Source of the DNA: Acetobacteraceae bacterium
Lineage (GTDB): Bacteria > Pseudomonadota > Alphaproteobacteria > Acetobacterales > Acetobacteraceae
NCBI GenBank assembly: GCA_030039695.1
Contig: JASHVB010000719.1
Location: 1 to 7,479 of the forward strand
DNA length: 7,479 nucleotides
Direction of reading: 5' to 3'
This document shows, piece by piece, positions 6,260 to 7,479 of the stretch. Each line of letters begins with the position of its first letter. Positions within the stretch are counted from its first letter, which is position 1. The notes beneath the pieces are model-generated. The model made no database searches. It was given only the letters and a program-made list of their open reading frames with translations, and had not been told where the DNA came from. A program made the position numbers and the translations under genes.

Positions 6260-6744
6260 CACGATGCCCGCAGTGCTAGATCGTCCAGCGCGGCCGCCCC
6301 GTCGTCCCGTGGGGTGCCGGTGGCGCACCACACTGCGGTCAGTCTCGATGACTGAACAGGCCTGCCACTCGCTGATGCTGCGCACGCGCGTGCGGCCGTC
6401 GTAGCGGCGATGCGCTCGCCGGACGTCACCACTCTCGCGACGTGATGTCGTTCAGCATTGTCTTGTCAAACATCGCACGATGACGGCCTCGACAGAACGT
6501 TAGCGCACCGTGGCCGTCCGTCCGTCCTCCGTGGCAGAAAAAATCAGAGTCCGAACGGTCGGCACAGACTTCACGGCCAGAGCAGCCCGCCTGGTCGCCG
6601 CTCGCGGCACCAAGGCCGCCGCCGCGATCCGCGAGGCCACCGAAATCCCGCCACACTTGTCACTCCCACCCGAAGCCGCCTTGCCGTACATCGCAATCGG
6701 TCCTGCACCGGCCGAAAACCGCGCCAAACCAAAGGAGACCGAGC
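6260..6744. other. Unassigned stretch before the DUF899 gene, with several palindromes
   Basis: No gene with a plausible start or recognisable product is visible on either strand. Short symmetric elements occur: TCAGTC/GACTGA at 6339-6344 and 6350-6355, the perfect palindrome CGCACGCGCGTGCG at 6381-6394, and GACGTCAC/GTGATGTC at 6422-6429 and 6442-6449 with one mismatch. The promoter of the DUF899 gene should lie near the right end, but I see no good -35/-10 pair. The 230 bases just before that gene are Ala/Arg-rich in several frames, which is common in GC-rich non-coding DNA. Confidence 0.45.
6731..6738 (+). promoter_or_regulatory. Ribosome binding site of the DUF899 gene
   Basis: AAAGGAGA, with GGAG ending 7 bases before the ATG at 6745. 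It fixes this start, which also matches the usual family N-terminus, over the second ATG six bases later at 6751, which is out of optimal spacing. Confidence 0.7.
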
Positions 6745-7437
6745 ATGCAACATGCCATTGTTTCGCGCGAAGAGTGGCTCGTCGCTCGCAAGGCGCTGCT
6801 GCCCAAGGAGCGCGCTATGACCCGCGCACTCGACGCGCTCCGTGCGGAGCGTCGGCAGTTGCCCTGGGCCAGGATCGACAAGCCCTATATCTTTGAAGGG
6901 CCCGAGGGCGCATGCACGCTCGGTGATTTGTTCCGTGGCCGCAGCCAACTCGCCATCTATAATTTCATGCTAACCCCGGGCTCGGACCATGTGTGCCGCG
7001 GGTGCTCGTTCGTCGCCGATCACGTCGACGCGGCGCGCCAGCATTTCGAGCACGCGGACCTGTCGTTTGCCGCGGTCTCGCGCGTTCCGCTTCAGCGGAT
7101 CGAGGAAGTCAGGCGCCGCATGGGCTGGAGATTCCCCTGGGTCTCCTCGTACGGCAGCGACTTCAATTTCGATTTCGGCGTCTCGTTCACGCCAGAGGAC
7201 ATGGCCGCCGGCCGCGCAATCTACAATTACGGCGAGGTGATTCGGGAAAGCCAGGATATGTTCGGCACGAGCATCTTCGTGCAGGATGACGACGGCGTCA
7301 TCTTCCACACTTATTCGACCTACCGCCGCGGCGTCGAGCTCTTGATGGGCGCTCTTAACTGGCTCGATCTCGCTCCCAAGGGCCGCAACGAGGGCGAAGG
7401 CACGATGAGCTGGGTTCGGCGCCACGATGAGTATTGA
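6745..7437 (+). CDS. DUF899 family thioredoxin-fold protein (predicted dithiol-disulfide oxidoreductase)
   Basis: A 230-residue soluble protein without signal peptide or membrane segment. It shows the DUF899 (COG4312) pattern along its whole length: EEWLVARKALLPKE at residues 9-22, ERRQLPW at 35-41, DLFRGRSQLAIYNFM at 61-75, the cysteine pair CRGC at 84-87, VSRVPLQRIEEVRRRMGW near 111-128, and FPWVSSYGSDFNFDFGVSF near 130-148. The C-terminal part (IFHTYSTYRRGVELL) is also typical, so the protein looks complete. The fold is thioredoxin-like and C84/C87 occupy the place of the redox CXXC motif, hence the predicted disulfide chemistry; the cellular substrate is not known for the family. It is alone on this strand in the window, with 42 bases left after its stop and no terminator seen. 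Nothing ties it functionally to the neighbouring alcohol dehydrogenase except proximity. Confidence 0.92.
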   Translation: MQHAIVSREEWLVARKALLPKERAMTRALDALRAERRQLPWARIDKPYIFEGPEGACTLGDLFRGRSQLAIYNFMLTPGSDHVCRGCSFVADHVDAARQHFEHADLSFAAVSRVPLQRIEEVRRRMGWRFPWVSSYGSDFNFDFGVSFTPEDMAAGRAIYNYGEVIRESQDMFGTSIFVQDDDGVIFHTYSTYRRGVELLMGALNWLDLAPKGRNEGEGTMSWVRRHDEY

Positions 7438-7479
7438 GGCGGGCGGCATTCGGGTAAACGCCAGTCTAGAACGGTCGAC

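Noticed and set aside
6510..6896. 128-codon plus-strand frame before and into the DUF899 gene
   Set aside because: It starts at GTG without a good ribosome site and its second half overlaps the DUF899 gene in another frame. The Ala/Arg-rich translation has no family signal.
1..7479. CRISPR array, tRNA, rRNA, transposase or phage genes
   Set aside because: I looked for regularly spaced repeats, cloverleaf-like elements and recombinase motifs and found none that I could support.

Overview
This is a GC-rich window whose genes have the strong G/C third-position bias of a high-GC proteobacterium. A Tat-exported molybdenum hydroxylase fed by a c-type cytochrome, an AdhP-type alcohol dehydrogenase, a DUF899 protein and an Fnr-type box together suggest a respiratory, facultatively oxygen-limited alpha-, beta- or gammaproteobacterium. 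No rRNA, tRNA or species-level marker is present, so I do not go further.

Layout, left to right. Positions 1-270 (minus strand) hold the first 90 codons of a gamma-glutamyltransferase-like gene that runs off the left edge. A 244-base divergent intergenic region (271-514) carries short direct repeats and a strong hairpin. Positions 515-4481 (plus strand) form a tight three-gene operon joined by two 4-base ATGA overlaps: a triheme cytochrome c with a signal peptide, a [2Fe-2S] small subunit and a molybdopterin-binding large subunit with a Tat signal. This is the architecture of IorAB/NicAB/membrane aldehyde dehydrogenase-type enzymes. A 619-base gap (4482-5100) between convergent genes has no gene I can support, but has hairpins at each end and might hold decayed or repeat DNA. 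Positions 5101-6129 (minus strand) encode a zinc alcohol dehydrogenase of the AdhP type with a strong Shine-Dalgarno and an Fnr/Anr-like box about 120 bases upstream of its start. A 615-base region (6130-6744) holds that box and several unexplained palindromes. Positions 6745-7437 (plus strand) encode a DUF899 thioredoxin-fold protein.

How the genes may work together: the three-gene operon should hydroxylate an N-heterocycle or oxidise an aldehyde in the periplasm, passing electrons from Moco through the FeS clusters to the three hemes and then to the respiratory chain. AdhP interconverts alcohols and aldehydes in the cytoplasm, and its upstream box suggests induction under low oxygen. A metabolic link between the two (alcohol to aldehyde to acid) is possible but unproven, since they are convergent and separated by 619 bases. 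I did not find a clearly new system. The most useful leads are the unknown substrate of the molybdo-hydroxylase, the altered substrate-binding motif in the GGT-like protein, the Fnr-type site and the unexplained intergenic DNA.
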